NCBI GenBank assembly: GCA_032207245.1
Contig: CM063502.1
Location: 109,757,691-109,821,690 of the forward strand
Origin: Pardosa pseudoannulata
Lineage: Eukaryota > Arthropoda > Arachnida > Araneae > Lycosidae
Reading direction: 5' to 3'
DNA: 64,000 nt
This document shows, piece by piece, positions 35,734-47,302 of this stretch. The notes beneath the pieces are model-generated. The model searched no databases. It saw only the letters and a program-made list of their open reading frames with translations, and was not told where the DNA came from. Both the position numbers and the translations under genes were made by a program. Each line of letters opens with the position of its first letter. Within the stretch, counting starts at the first letter, position 1.

Positions 35734-38047
35734 TCATATTTATTCGGTCATTGTTTGATTCATTCAAAATTCAATTTGAAATTACATTTTAAGGCACTTG
35801 CTAAAATTATATTAAAAAAACATGAGTATAGGGCTAATAAATTTAAGATTAAAATAAAAAAAACTTTCTTAAGCTGTTGAGTTATAAGGTTACTAATTTC
35901 AAACAGTGATGTAAGGATTGATCGTCTATGATGAAATTTTTGCCGCATTAGTATATATATATTTAAAAATAAACATTATGTCTATTATACATGAATTCAT
36001 ATTCTTCAACCTTCATGCTGTTTAAAAATAATTTCATTACAATTACTTTTGGAGTAAATTGTTAAAATTTGGCTTTTATAACGTATAGTCCGAAGGTATG
36101 GTGTTGCCCTAAAGTCTATCGCTTTCTGCGTAAAGTTTTCTTCTTTCTGAAACTCTGAAAAACATAGAGGGAAATTAAATGTGTTTTATCATTATAAATG
36201 ATAATGTTACAGATATTTTTATAGCCCTCATTTAACGTCTATTAGCTGCTTGGGGCTGAAAGAATCAAAAATACACGTCGTCACACTATGTCACAGGGCT
36301 GAAAAATAGTTTTAATTAGGCATTTACTATATTCTTCGTGAAAAAATATTTTCATAAAGTATGTCGTAAATTTTATATATTCCTTAACTACATTTATATA
36401 TCAGGAGTAATATCAATGATTGCTTTTTTATATAGGATAACTCTAAGTCAGCAAAGTATTTAAATGGGATTTCTAAATTTATACAAAATTAAGGACCACT
36501 ATCTTATAAGGGTTTCTTCGTGAAATATAGCGCAATAAATTTTGAGATAATGAGATTTCTAAGTTTATATAAGATTAAAAACACTATCTTATAAGGTTTT
36601 TCCCGAAGAATAACGCAATAAGAATTTGAGATAATACAAAGAATGAGTCCATACAAAATGGAAGATTCGAGTTTATAGCATACCATTATAAAGTAACTCC
36701 CTTCAAAATGGTAATATGCTATAATTTTATTGGAAATTATGTATGGCACTTTACTCATATTCTACGTATAAATGAATTTTGGATTTATGTTTCCTTTTTT
36801 TGGCCATATTTGTGGATAAAGTAATATGCTTAAAGACATAACTTGAGTAGTAAATTAAAACTGTAGAGCATGACAGATAGCACAGAAAACACAGGGTAAC
36901 TAAAATTCCATGCAATTGGGAAGTCCTTTTAATCTCTGTCAGAAGCTAGGAATCTATGTAGCCAAACAGAATTTTCTGCTGGAGTGAAAAACATATTCAA
37001 AACAAGTGGAATTATAAAATTTGATTTTCCTTACAACACTACTGTCCCCGTTTTTTCTATATAGTAGTTGATTTGACCGGTTGATTTCAAATCTAATCCT
37101 AGAAATCATTCACACCAACAGTGGAGTACAAAAAGATGGTCTCCAGTACCGACATGCAGTGGGTTACTAATTACTTCACCGTCCAATGAAATTATGGGGA
37201 AAATCAAGCTATAAGGAGCGCAACTAAACAAATTATTAATTACAACTTATTAAGTTAAAGTAAAAATAATTTTTCAGGGTTTTCTCATCTGAGAATAATA
37301 ATTAATCTGTACTTCTATGTATAAAAAAAAGATTCTGCTATTTTTATTCTTAAATCATTAAGGCCCAGTGTCCATATTTGAGAACAGCCAAAAATAGTTT
37401 GTAGTTTTTTTAAGTTGTCTTGAAATAATTACTCTTTTTTAATGAAGATAGGCCAACCATGTATATATACATCATTGACTTTCGAGAACTGGAATTATAT
37501 AAATAAGGCTTCAGAATTAGGTTTGGTGAAATTACTTCAAAGAGAGTAACTCCGTCTGATGGGATTTCATTATTTGCTTATATGACACTTAAATATGATA
37601 AAGTAGTAGCTATATATAATGTGGAGAGGTTGCAAATGTATGGAAATAAGCGTTTGCTTTAGGAATGAAAAGAGTAACTTTTTCCGAATCTATGATTTTA
37701 ATATTAGATATGTACAACAAAAGTATATTCGTGACTTTTATTAAAGGCCTTACGATGTTAAATTTCTAATATTATTGTTCAGTAATTTAAAGGAATTATT
37801 CTCATATCTGAAATCGAAATAATTCAGCAAATGAAATGCGAATTTCGAATGTAGTCGATGAATTATAATTACTGTTCATTTATATATCAATAGACTCTCG
37901 TTTACATATTTTATAAAGCAGATTCAAGAAAACATCTAAATAAATATTATAGACTAGGATAAATAACGGTTAAATTAAAAGGAAAATAGATATAAATACA
38001 TAACAATAACCATAAAAGTTTTCTACAAAATAGTTAAACATTTTTGG
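35734..38047. other. AT-rich DNA, no gene seen
   Basis: Only small frames of 60-84 codons that are AT-driven. A local duplication at 36468-36635 is listed separately. The stretch 36780-38047 has nothing I can name. Confidence 0.55.
36468..36635. repeat. Tandem duplication, two units of about 84 bp
   Basis: Blocks ACTATCTTATAAGG, GCGCAATAA or ACGCAATAA and TTTGAGATAAT repeat in order, with units starting at about 36468 (GATTTCTAAATTTATA) and 36552 (GATTTCTAAGTTTATA). Confidence 0.85.
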
Positions 38048-38051
38048 TTAA

Positions 38052-38432
38052 CCGTTTGAGTGCTATAGAAGAGGAATGGTTAGCAAGCAAAAATGCCACA
38101 GGAAGATTACCAATAAGTATAAAGTTTGCTTTAGAAAAATTGCCTGGGCGAAACTTGCGACAATGTGATGTATTCAGTAAAAAAATGGTAACGAAATTAG
38201 ACGATCCAACTTAATTTGCGCTATATGTAAAAAAGGAATTCATGAAATTTGTGCAGAAAAACATTCTTGTAATAAGTGAGAATAAAGAATACTTTTGTTG
38301 GTAACAATTACTTGTTACATAATAATTAGTGTTAATTATAACCGTTTCTGTTGTTCTCCAAAAAAACAACTACGCATTTCATTCTGCACTATTAGCATAT
38401 ATATATAAGAAAACTCTTCAGCACTCAAACGG
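38052..38432 (+). mobile_element. piggyBac-like element, 381 bp
   Basis: TTAA flanks at 38048-38051 and 38433-38436 enclose perfect 13-bp inverted ends, CCGTTTGAGTGCT and AGCACTCAAACGG. The interior keeps a transposase C-terminal remnant. The end sequence differs from the CCCCTTCCGGTA family 200 bp downstream, so this is a separate family. Confidence 0.9.
38095..38280 (+). pseudogene. piggyBac transposase C-terminal Cys-rich remnant
   Basis: Too short and broken for a standard open-frame search. From 38095 one frame reads ATGRLPISIKFALEKLPGRN and then LRQCDVFSKK, stopping at 38209-38211. A shifted frame continues as LICAICKKGIHEICAEKHSC to the stop at 38278-38280. The spacing of Cys residues (CAIC, then C and a terminal HSC) resembles the zinc-binding tail that ends piggyBac transposases, here with one frameshift and at least one Cys replaced by Phe. 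The catalytic Asp region is absent. Family assignment rests on this motif together with the TTAA-bounded ends. Confidence 0.7.
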
Positions 38433-38630
38433 TTAATAAAACAAAATTTCGTTATCATAATTTTCCTAATAAACTAACTTTCTAAATTTAAACATTAGTG
38501 CTCTTTTAACAATAAAGATTTTTTAAAACTTTTTATGCTTATTTATCTTTACAGAATACAAGCAAATAAAGTTTACTTGAACTTGTAACAATTTTAAACA
38601 ATTTAAAATTTTATATGTAAATTGAATTAA

Positions 38631-39161
38631 CCCCTTCCGGTACGATTTAATAATGAAAAACTGTGCGTGAAGTAACCATTCATTTTTTATTTAAAAAACT
38701 TGTTTTATTTTACAATTCTTACATATTCTTAATTAAAATCCACTTTTTACACAGTGTTAAGTATCAGAAACGGTAAAATTAAGATAATAGTCTTCAAGCT
38801 AGTGGTACTTTTCAAAACAAAGTGCAAAGGAATTCTGAATTGTTTACATCGCCAGGGAGTCTCACTTCTAATTTGATTCTTGTAACACACACGGCATTTC
38901 TTAGTAGGTTTTCTTTTATTCTGACTCATCAATTTGGCAGTGACTTGTACCAAGAAACTTTAAATAAACAATATATAATAGTGACCTGGGATTTCCACAA
39001 GTAACAAAAGTGTTGCTAAATTCAGTACACTAGAAATTTTAAACTAAATTAATTATCATATTTATCAGTAACTTTAGTCGCATGACGAGTGTAGCTCGTC
39101 ATTGTGCGGTATGGAATGAAAAACCAATGACGAGCTAGACTCGTCATTTTACCGGAAGGGG
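38631..39161 (-). mobile_element. piggyBac-like element, 531 bp, reverse copy of 16922-17450
   Basis: Flanked by TTAA (38627-38630 and 39162-39165) with inverted ends CCCCTTCCGGTA and TACCGGAAGGGG. Near-full-length homology with 16922-17450 in the opposite direction, including the subterminal palindromes TGACGAGCTAGACTCGTCA and CATGACGAGTGTAGCTCGTC. Better preserved than its sister, as both ends are intact. Confidence 0.92.
38747..38953 (-). pseudogene. piggyBac transposase C-terminal fragment
   Basis: A 68-codon minus-strand frame that contains KKCRVCYKNQIRSETPWRCK and then QFRIPLHFVLKSTTS. This follows the pattern of the Cys-rich domain at the piggyBac transposase C-terminus (CxxC, about a dozen residues, CxxC, then PLC). 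In this copy the partner Cys of the second pair is Phe and the Cys after PL is His. The frame stays open but the zinc site would be damaged, and the catalytic core is gone. Upstream sequence within the element has no further transposase similarity that I can see. Confidence 0.75.
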
Positions 39162-39165
39162 TTAA

Positions 39166-40526
39166 TCTGTCCTAGATTCCCATCAAAAACTAAGAATTTC
39201 TTCTATAATAAAGTCATTCATATAGTGACATAAATAATATTCAGGTATGCAGATACAGATTTTAAATGTTTCAATGATTTTAATACCAAAATTTATTTTT
39301 GAATTTTATTTAATAATGCAGAAATAACTTCGCCGTATGAAATTTTAAAATTTTAGCTATAAATTCTTCCGCAGAAACTAAAGTGGAATTTCAAACATCA
39401 TCATTACACGCTCATGATCTGTGAAGTAATACTTGAAGGTTACTTCGTTATTTCCTATAAATCAATTAATAAAAATATCCATCAATAAATGCTGTCCTAA
39501 TTACTACTGTTTCTCCTCTGTCATTCCCACTCAATTCAAAATCAACTACCACATATACGAAATGTTGTAATTACAGGATATAAAAATAATCATGTTACAG
39601 CTCATTATAAGCTAGGCAGCATGATAAAAAGATTTTGATATGTTCGCCTTCATTGCTCTTGTATTCTGTTCACTTCATTAAAACAGTCAGGCATTAAGCT
39701 CTTAATCATTGCTGACTTCTTCCAGACAAAAAATAGCCAAACGGGTTTGAAAGTGACATATAAAATTTTACTTTTCATGCAAAGTTTTATCTATATCAAT
39801 CGAAATTATGGATTACGGTCACACCAAAATGAACTATGGAGTATTGAAGAAATGTAAAGATATAAAATACTTTTAATAATTATAGAAAGCTGGCTGACAG
39901 CATGTGTCTTAACAAACAGGAAATACACACCCGCTAAAACAAATAATCTACGCCTTTCTAACAAACTTTAAAAATCAGTTCTTGGTGTACTAACCATAAT
40001 AATTGGACATTGTCTGACTTTGATTGATTAGATTCTGCCTTTAAGCCTCGATTAATTATTCTATATCTCATACGTATAAACATTTCACAATAATCGTTTA
40101 TTATTTTCATTATTTTATTTTTAAGACAGCAGTAAATGTCTTTATCGGAATACTTTTGAATAATCTCTATGCAGAATTAAAATTCTAAATTATTTAAAGT
40201 AGCAGAAAATAAGAAGAATGTGCATTATCCATCTCGGCAATGAGTGGATTTGCTGCATATTAATATTATTGATGAGTTAATCACACTTTCAAAAGTACTT
40301 TAAACCTAGGATGCTATCCTTAAGCATCGGAGATGCGTCGGAATTAAATAATAAAATATTAAAAGTTGAAAATAATGTGTGGTAAATCATTTTGAAATGA
40401 AATCTTACGTATTAATTGACTTTTTACAGACATAGCAATAGCAAAACCATTCAACCAGAACAGGTTAACTTCGTAGAGTTAAGGTAGTTGTATTAATATT
40501 TCGATAACAATCAATGAACATTGGTC
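39166..40526. other. AT-rich DNA, no gene seen
   Basis: No frame above 60 codons of interest and no element ends recognised. Confidence 0.55.
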
Positions 40527-41125
40527 AAGATTTCGCAACACTTACAAATAGCCATTTTGAGACAAAATTCCCAAATTTCTTTTTTACTTAAGTGGATAGC
40601 CTAGTTCAGATGTCGGCAGAAAAAAATTAACTTAAAATATATTTTCAATAAAATTTTATCGTCAGTGACACTTGTTACATATCTAGTTTTAATATTGAGA
40701 TTCAAATTGGATTTAATGTCCAATTAAACATAGTAGAACAATATTGAAAAGCTGATATCTCAGATTTGTTCAAGAAATTAACCCCAAAACAATATTTTTT
40801 ATTCAAATTTTCTCTCCTCACTAAATAATTTTTTAAATACCTTTTATAACAACATACGATTTCGTGAAGATTTCGTAACACTTACAAATAGCCATTTTGA
40901 GACAAAATTCGTCGGCAATAGGTCGGCAGACTTTAAAAAGAGAAGAGCCAAATTTCAATAAAGCAGTGTAATGAAGGTATCAGAGAACAATTTATAGCCA
41001 TTTATTTCTATTGATACGACAAAGCTAGAAACTCTGAAGAACCACAAAAGTGTACACAAAGAGCCAGATGCGTCTTAGTAGCCGTGGTATACCTAATTTA
41101 TCCTTAACCTTATTTTTTAACTTCT
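40527..41125. repeat. Dispersed duplication, copy 1 (rearranged)
   Basis: Matches 42487-43018 over most of its length (AACTTAAAATATATTTTCAA, GCTGATATCTCAGATTTG, ATTAACCCCAAAACAATATT, GCAGTGTAATGAA). In addition, the segment AACACTTACAAATAGCCATT is present twice here (about 40537 and 40879), showing an internal partial duplication plus a small deletion next to TCGGCAATAGGTCGGCAGAC. The two copies lie about 1.9 kb apart in the same direction. Confidence 0.9.
40917..41102. mobile_element. hAT-like MITE remnant, copy 1
   Basis: Within the duplicated block, GGTCGGCAGACTTTAAAAAG and AGAGCCAAATTTC at one side, and GAACCACAAAAG, AAAGAGCCAGATGCG on the other, resemble the subterminal regions of hAT elements. 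Ends are decayed. The better copy is at 42811-42987. Confidence 0.4.
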
Positions 41126-41362
41126 CAAAGTTTTTGTGACTAACTAGAAGTAGAGATATTAAAGATTTTAAATAAACTGTATAATTAGAAGGGGATTTTT
41201 ATAAGTGGGCCTGATAATGGGAATCAAAATGTTCAAACACATTTAAAATTAAATTTTCATTACTTGAAAATAAAGTTTCTCTAACCTTCAGTGGTATAAC
41301 CAAGTTCAAAGCCTTTAAGGATTCTGTGTAACATTACTAAACTACTTTACTAAACTTGGTAA

Positions 41363-41690
41363 AAAGCCGTGGTAGTTTACTCGTAACCAGTAAGTAGCGA
41401 GATTGAGGCTCGAGCAAGCCAAAGATCGATAATAGCGAATGGGGCACGTAAAATAGGTTCGTGGTCATAATCTCCTCCAAGTTCCTTAGCGATACCTCAT
41501 GAGGTGGCAAGCCACACCTGGGGTTTTTTTACTTGGTCCCTGTTTCTAAATTGCGTGCACTCACTTCAGCAAAGTCTTTCTTTCACCCTATCAGTGCTCA
41601 TCAAATGGGAAGCGCATATTTTACCCTAATTCGAGTAGTCTCTGGCTCACGTACTTGGATCGTCCTTGTGGCATTAACAAAACAACAATA
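41363..41690 (+). mobile_element. tRNA-derived SINE (family 2)
   Basis: The decayed tRNA-like head is AGCCGTGGTAGTTTACTCG to GATTGAGGCTCGAG. The body has GGTTCGTGGTCATAATCTCC, TTGGTCCCTGTTTCTAAATT, TTTCACCCTATCAGTGCTCA and a GC-rich tail CTCTGGCTCACGTACTTGG, ending in an AACAAAACAACAATAAA tract. Related copies are at 49040-49277, 50535-51078 and 60230-60497. The length of about 330 bp and the different body separate it from family 1. Confidence 0.75.
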
Positions 41691-41699
41691 AAGTAATTA

Positions 41700-42486
41700 G
41701 TAGCATTACATTATCTGAAGACATTAAAAGCACGAAGATTCTTTCATAAACTTAATACTCAAAATTAAATATCTTCTCACAGCAGCGTGAAACATACAAG
41801 TTCATACGATTATATGGTTCCTTTATTAGCATATCGTATTTTTAAATGATCCTCCTAAGTGAGAAAGATACGTATATAAGCTGAACTATATAAGTTTTTA
41901 TAGTAAGAGAGATTTAAAAGTTTATAAAGCTTTTCAAATTGCTTATGGTAAAGAAACTGTCACTAAAGATGCTTTTATAGATAAACTCCAAAACTATTTT
42001 ACTTTTACGTTTAACAGATTTGAGTAATGTTAGAGTTACAGTACAAACTACTATTAAAAACAATTCTCAAAACTATTTATGACTCATAAGTCAAAAATAA
42101 AAAATTGAATAGTATACATGCATAACAAAAGTATTTAACCAAATAAAATAGACAGAGTTAAGAGAGATATAACTCACTGGAAAAATATCTGACAGGAAAA
42201 TCTACAGCCTGAACTTGAAACACTTCCGTGTTATTCCTTTTTTCAGTATTTTTCTCTTTAAGTTTTATAAACTACATGTAGATAAAAATCTTTATTATAA
42301 GTGAAAGAAGCATTGAAGCTTATTCTTAGCGCTTGAATAATACGCTAAGTTATATTAAATTTACAATAATATGGAACATTAGCAGAAGTTACGATAGATT
42401 TATATATAATTTATCCATGAAATTTCTCTTAAGTCTCTAAATCACCCCAAATTCATCCGAAGATCTTAGTTTATGCAATAAAAATT
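41700..42486. other. AT-rich DNA, no gene seen
   Basis: Spacer between the SINE and the second duplicated copy. No feature recognised. Confidence 0.55.
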
Positions 42487-43018
42487 AACTTGAAATATAT
42501 TTACAATAAAATTTTAGCTTCAGCGACACTTATTACATATCTAGTTTTAATATTAAGGTTCAAAGTTTATTTAATATCCGATTAATATAGCAGCACAGGA
42601 TTGAAAAGCTGATATCTCAGATTAGTTGAAGAAATTAACCCCAAAACAATATTTTTATTATTCAAATTTTCTCTCTTCACTAAATACTATTTTGAAATAC
42701 CGTTTATAACGATATAAGATTTGGTGAAGATTTCATAACACTTACAAATAGCCATTTTGAGCCAAAATTCACAAATTTCTTTTTCACTTAAGTGGATAGT
42801 CTAATTCAGAGGCCGGCAGACTTTAAAGAAAGGAAAGCCAAATTTTCAATAAAGCAGTGTAATGAAAGTATCAGAGAACAATTTATAGACATTAATTTCC
42901 ATTGACATAACAAAAATAGAAGTCTGAAGAGCCACAAAAGTCTACAGAAAGAGCCGGATACTTCTCAGTAGCCTCAGTAGCCTAATTTGCCCCTAATCTT
43001 ATTTATTAGCTTCTCAAA
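42487..43018. repeat. Dispersed duplication, copy 2
   Basis: Direct-orientation homologue of 40625-41125 (ACTTGAAATATATTTACAAT, AATTAACCCCAAAACAATAT, GCAGTGTAATGAAAGTATCA). It is colinear and lacks the internal repeat of copy 1, so it is closer to the ancestral form. Confidence 0.9.
42811..42987. mobile_element. hAT-like MITE remnant, copy 2
   Basis: Left end CAGAGGCCGGCAGACTTTAA with GGAAAGCCAAAT inside; right side GAAGAGCCACAAAAG, AAAGAGCCGGATAC and an end near GCCCCTA. The GCC(A/G) motifs near both ends are typical of hAT MITEs. Flanks GTCTAATT and ATCTTATT agree at six of eight bases, compatible with an aged 8-bp target duplication. Confidence 0.45.
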
Positions 43019-43317
43019 TCAAGAGTAAAAGTAACAAATTTAACATTTAAATGTATTATATATTTTGAGACTCCTTGAATTTTACTTTATAAGATCATAC
43101 AGAATAAATTATTTTTCTACACAATCTAAAAAAAACTAACATTAAATTTTAAAAAACCTGACTTTTGAGTAGGCGTTAACGGGATTTATTTAGTTATATT
43201 TCAATTTAAATCTGTAAATAGTTTGATAACTCTAAGTTAATTATTTGCATGAAAGCTTTGTGATGTTCATTATCCTCTTAACAAAAAAGGGGAATTTGGT
43301 TTGGAAATGCTACAGCC

Positions 43318-43442
43318 TATTTTTTGTATCACAAGGGCTAATTAGGCCGGGACAAACTACAAAATCGATTCCATGCCAACAACGAGATTCGAACCTATGG
43401 ATTCCGGTACCGGAACTAGTGCCATAACAATTCAGTCATTAC
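43318..43442 (-). mobile_element. tRNA-derived SINE (family 1), partial, reverse
   Basis: On the minus strand it has ACCGGAATCCATAGGTTCGA with B-box GGTTCGAATCTCG, then GGCATGGAATCGATTTTGTA and the tail block GTCCCGGCCTAATTAGCCC. The middle of the body is deleted. Confidence 0.75.
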
Positions 43443-45491
43443 ATGGAGTCTTACCATAGAAAAAAGCCATTACATATTGCATATTTGCAAAAACCTTACA
43501 TACTGCATATTACATATTGCATTGATTAAGATCTAAAATCAAGTTGTTGTGAATAGGTAGAAAAAGTAACAAAAAACTGACGTACCTCTTTAATAAATTA
43601 TTGAAGTGGAATGACAGAGAAATTCAATTTGAAATCATTTACGACATTTTCCTCTTATTCTTTACTACAAAAATGTAAAAGATTTGCAAAATAAAATCAT
43701 TAGTGTAAAATTTGTGGTAAAATTTGTGTTTTTTAAAGAACAAATATAGGTTTGAAGGGGGAGGAGTAGAAATAATCTTCAAATCTTAAAAAAAAAACGA
43801 AAATTTTATTATTTTTTCATATAGAATGAAGTATTCTACCATTAATGATATGTTTCTTTAAGAAATTAAGTCGATGTGTCAATTAGAACTGATTTTAGGG
43901 TAAACAAATATTGCAAATGTATTCAATTTTTTAACTTTAAATTGCTTTTACTAAAAATTATTATTACAAGCTTTCTGTTGCAACGTTAAGTCTCCTGAAG
44001 CTAAATAAAAATCTATAGCTCCAAATTGACATGTTATATAGTTCTATTCTTATAAGCATGCAATTGCAAAATGTACATAAATTAAAAGTTAAATATTTTT
44101 ATTCAAACAAAATTTCTCTGTAGAAAGAGTCGGCTAATTCATGTTTAATTTTTAATTAGCTGTATAAAAGAAAATAAGTCGCAATTTTGATTAACACATA
44201 TATAATAGACCCCTTTTGATAAAATAACAACTATTTTTGATCGTAATAAATGACATTTAAAACATTTGAATGAAATTTTCAACAAATAAAGACCTATTTT
44301 GCAATAGGGTTTAAATTAATTTCAACCTTTTTATTCCAACAAGCTTCAGGGCAGATTAGGGAATAACAAAAGTTTATTGAATTTCTTTAACTTCTTATAG
44401 TGAATGGAGAGTTTGTACCTGGATGTCCATGGTACTCAAACAACGAATATAATAACATGTAATGTTGACCTGTCCAGTTTAATTATCACTGCAATATTTC
44501 CTTGCAATGAAGATTTAATAATGCCTCTTTGAATTCAAATTGAATGACTGATCAAAATAACGCTGTAAAGGCATCAAAAACAGAATCAAGTTAGCATTTT
44601 AAAAGTTAGAGGCTAAAATAAGACTTAATCATAAGTTTCGCAAAATTTACTATTAGTTCAATTGAATTAAAGTTTATCATTGTTTATTCAACCGAAAACA
44701 TTTACACTTATCTCAAATTGTTCATCTTAATTTAAAAGAAGATATGTAATTTTCATGTCTTGTCTAGTGATTTCTCCTAGTTACTTTTAGGAATTGAAAA
44801 TACAGTAGAAAATGCAATAGGGACCATAATTTAGTTTCTTCCATCCATTTTCTGTATGAAAGTAGAGATTTAAAAGGCACATTTATTGAGTTACAAAACC
44901 TCCAAAGAACTTTATAGGACTCTTTAAACTTTATTAACAGCATCTTTTAATGTAGACACTTTAGGGTTGTTGAAAGAGGTGCAAAACGATAAAAGAACAA
45001 TTTTTCGACCAAGATACAGCAGACATGCATAAGAAGTGACAATATCCGGCATAAGCAAGTAGATTTTCACCCAAATGAGCTAGTCAAGTGATACAGGCTT
45101 TATTTAGATTCCTTTTCCTTGAAAAATCCCAATCCCAATTTTTGTGCGTTTTAGGTTAATGAATGTTAACTACAGGTAAAATTTTTCTAACTTATCTCCT
45201 TTTTAACGTATTGAATTTACAGCTTTTTAATTGTTATTATGCTTCTTTAAGTTCAGTCGCAATAACATTTTACTCCTATTGTCGAAATAAAAAGTTTCTC
45301 TTACCTCGGTATAGAAAAAGCAGACAGAATAAAAGGACACATTAGCTCCCATACAAAATAAAACTTTCCTGACTGAGAATTGTTCTTGTCTCCATTTTGC
45401 TACTAGAATCTTTATAAAAAAATCTGAGATTAGTTTCTAAAAGGACTTACAGAATAAAAGTATGTTATCTTTTAATAATTCTTCAAATATC
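43443..45491. other. AT-rich DNA, no gene seen
   Basis: A short TTACATATTGCATAT-type microrepeat is at about 43467-43521 (ACATATTGCATATT, ACATACTGCATATT, ACATATTGCATTG). Otherwise no feature is recognisable. Confidence 0.55.
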
Positions 45492-45660
45492 GCCAGCTAA
45501 ACGATGGCCGAATGGGAAACATACTGTTTTCCGGTACCGGAGTTCGTGAGTTGGAATCTCCTCCTCGCATGGATATTTCAAGCCGTTCGAAATCTGCTTT
45601 AAGATGTAGGTTCCAGTCTTGATAGACTTCGTGTATCAAAATATAGATCACAGAGTTGAG
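45492..45660 (+). mobile_element. tRNA-derived SINE (family 1), decayed
   Basis: Head ACGATGGCCGAATGGGAAAC, conserved CCGGTACCGGAGTTCGTGAG with a B-box mutated to GTTGGAATC, body AGCCGTTCGAAATCTGCTTT and a diverged tail. Direct orientation. Confidence 0.8.
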
Positions 45661-45746
45661 CAAGCAAAATTTAAAAAAAATACATTGTTTACAAAGGTGC
45701 TGTGAAAATCTCCCGAAATCCTTTTTTGGGTATAATTCTTGCTTAA

Positions 45747-46147
45747 TACCTTGACATAAAATGACGAGTTAATGTCATAATTCATTTCATGTGCCACTGT
45801 AGACTTTGACGAGTTTAACTCGTCAAGAGCTGTTTTCGGTAGTCAATGTGAAATATATTTTTAGATTATTCACACACTTTACTCGTGCGTCGATTCTGAT
45901 TTGTTTATATTGTTCAAGATGCCCTGACATCCCACCGTCTCAATAGCAAAGTTGCACCCATAAATCAGTAAATCAGAAAGAAGCCCATTGAAAAAGTATT
46001 CATTATAACAGTGATATCGCACAGAGAATCTCATACTAAGTAATATTTGAATCTGATGGACACAATTATGATTGTTACAGTTCAGTTTTTTAATTAAATT
46101 GTATTTTTAGAACGCATTAAATTCCTTCTCGTTTGTATGTGAAGGAG
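45747..46147. mobile_element. TTAA-flanked piggyBac-like MITE, 401 bp
   Basis: TTAA at 45743-45746 and 46148-46151. Inverted ends TACCTTGACATAAAATGACG and CTCCTTCACATACAAACGAG (complement of the right side) match at most positions. A subterminal palindrome TGACGAGTTTAACTCGTCA is close to those of the CCCCTTCCGGTA family. No coding sequence is recognisable. Confidence 0.7.
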
Positions 46148-46151
46148 TTAA

Positions 46152-47030
46152 AGTACTGTATTAATTTTTTTACCCTAGGGAATAGTTTATTTTCCAGAAA
46201 TTATTTTCTTCATCTTTTATTTAGTAATTTTTTCATTTCAGTACAATTTTGCCTTAGAAAGAAATCACTCAACATACGAGGGTCACTCCGAAATTTTTGA
46301 GATACAACTAGGTTTTTAAAGTTATACTTACAAAATTTTAGGTGTGTTCAAATTTTGTAAGTCTCTTCCAGCATCAATGCAGCCTGAAACCCTTTTACAT
46401 GAAAATGATATTAAATGCTAAGAGACATAGGAAACTAGAGTTTAAAACTCTCTATAATTGGGGAAGAATAATACATACAAAAAATCTATAAGCAAATGCA
46501 AAAAAACCAAAGAGAAATGTTAATATGCAGAGTATTGGTGTAAATTAAATTACAGATTAACAAACCTTAAAATTGCTTATTTGAGTCTTTAAAATAATCA
46601 GTATTTTTTTTTCACTCATCTACTAGCTACATTATACGTATATTGATATTTTTATTTCCGCATTATAACTGAAAAATATTTTAGTTGTAAATCTATCTGC
46701 TATTTTTGATATAATAGTTATTCTTCTGATAATGCCTATATTTCACGAGAAAATAACTTTTTAAATTCTTTTGAGTGAAATAAAAGTAGTATTAGTTAAA
46801 TACGAAGCTGCTAAAAAAAGCCTAGAAAACGTTCTAAATCATTGCAAACATTTTTTTTTTTACTTTGATATAAAGTTTTGATCATTCATTATAGCCTATT
46901 CAACAACAGAGGGGTAGACAAAAGAGGCACTCCTACTTTCTACAATTCACAATGTCATTCACTGTATTTTAACAATCTACTTTACATCACAATTAACTTT
47001 ATAAGATTATAATTTTAAATTTAAGATTTC
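46152..47030. other. AT-rich DNA, no gene seen
   Basis: No feature recognised. Confidence 0.55.
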
Positions 47031-47039
47031 CAGAGATAA

Positions 47040-47219
47040 GAGCCGAACGATGGCCGAATGGTTAGGGTGCTGGTCTTCGGAACCGGAGTTCGTGGGTTCG
47101 AATCTCTTTAGGGCATGGATGTTCGTAGCCATTCGGAATTGGCTTTAAGCAGTAGGTCCCGGTCTCATTAGACCTCCTGTTGCAAAAAGTAGACCCTAGC
47201 GCTCCAAAACCAAAGAAAA
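47040..47219 (+). mobile_element. tRNA-derived SINE (family 1), well preserved
   Basis: Flanked by the 9-bp duplication CAGAGATAA (47031-47039 and 47220-47228). Head CGATGGCCGAATGGTTAGGG, a B-box GGTTCGAATC, body GGAATTGGCTTTAAGCAGTA and GGTCCCGGTCTCATTAG, tail GCGCTCCAAAACC. Together with 35545-35715 it defines the family consensus. Confidence 0.93.
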
Positions 47220-47276
47220 CAGAGATAAAAATCGAAAAAGACCTAGTGGACTAGGACCCCCTGGAACTACCTGAGA

Positions 47277-47302
47277 CACCCTGAGAAGGCATTCTCAGGG
47301 TG
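47277..47302. repeat. Short perfect hairpin (11-bp stem)
   Basis: CACCCTGAGAA and TTCTCAGGGTG around GGCA. It lies just after the SINE in a GC-richer stretch. No T-tract follows, so it is not a typical bacterial-style terminator and its meaning is unknown. Confidence 0.85.
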
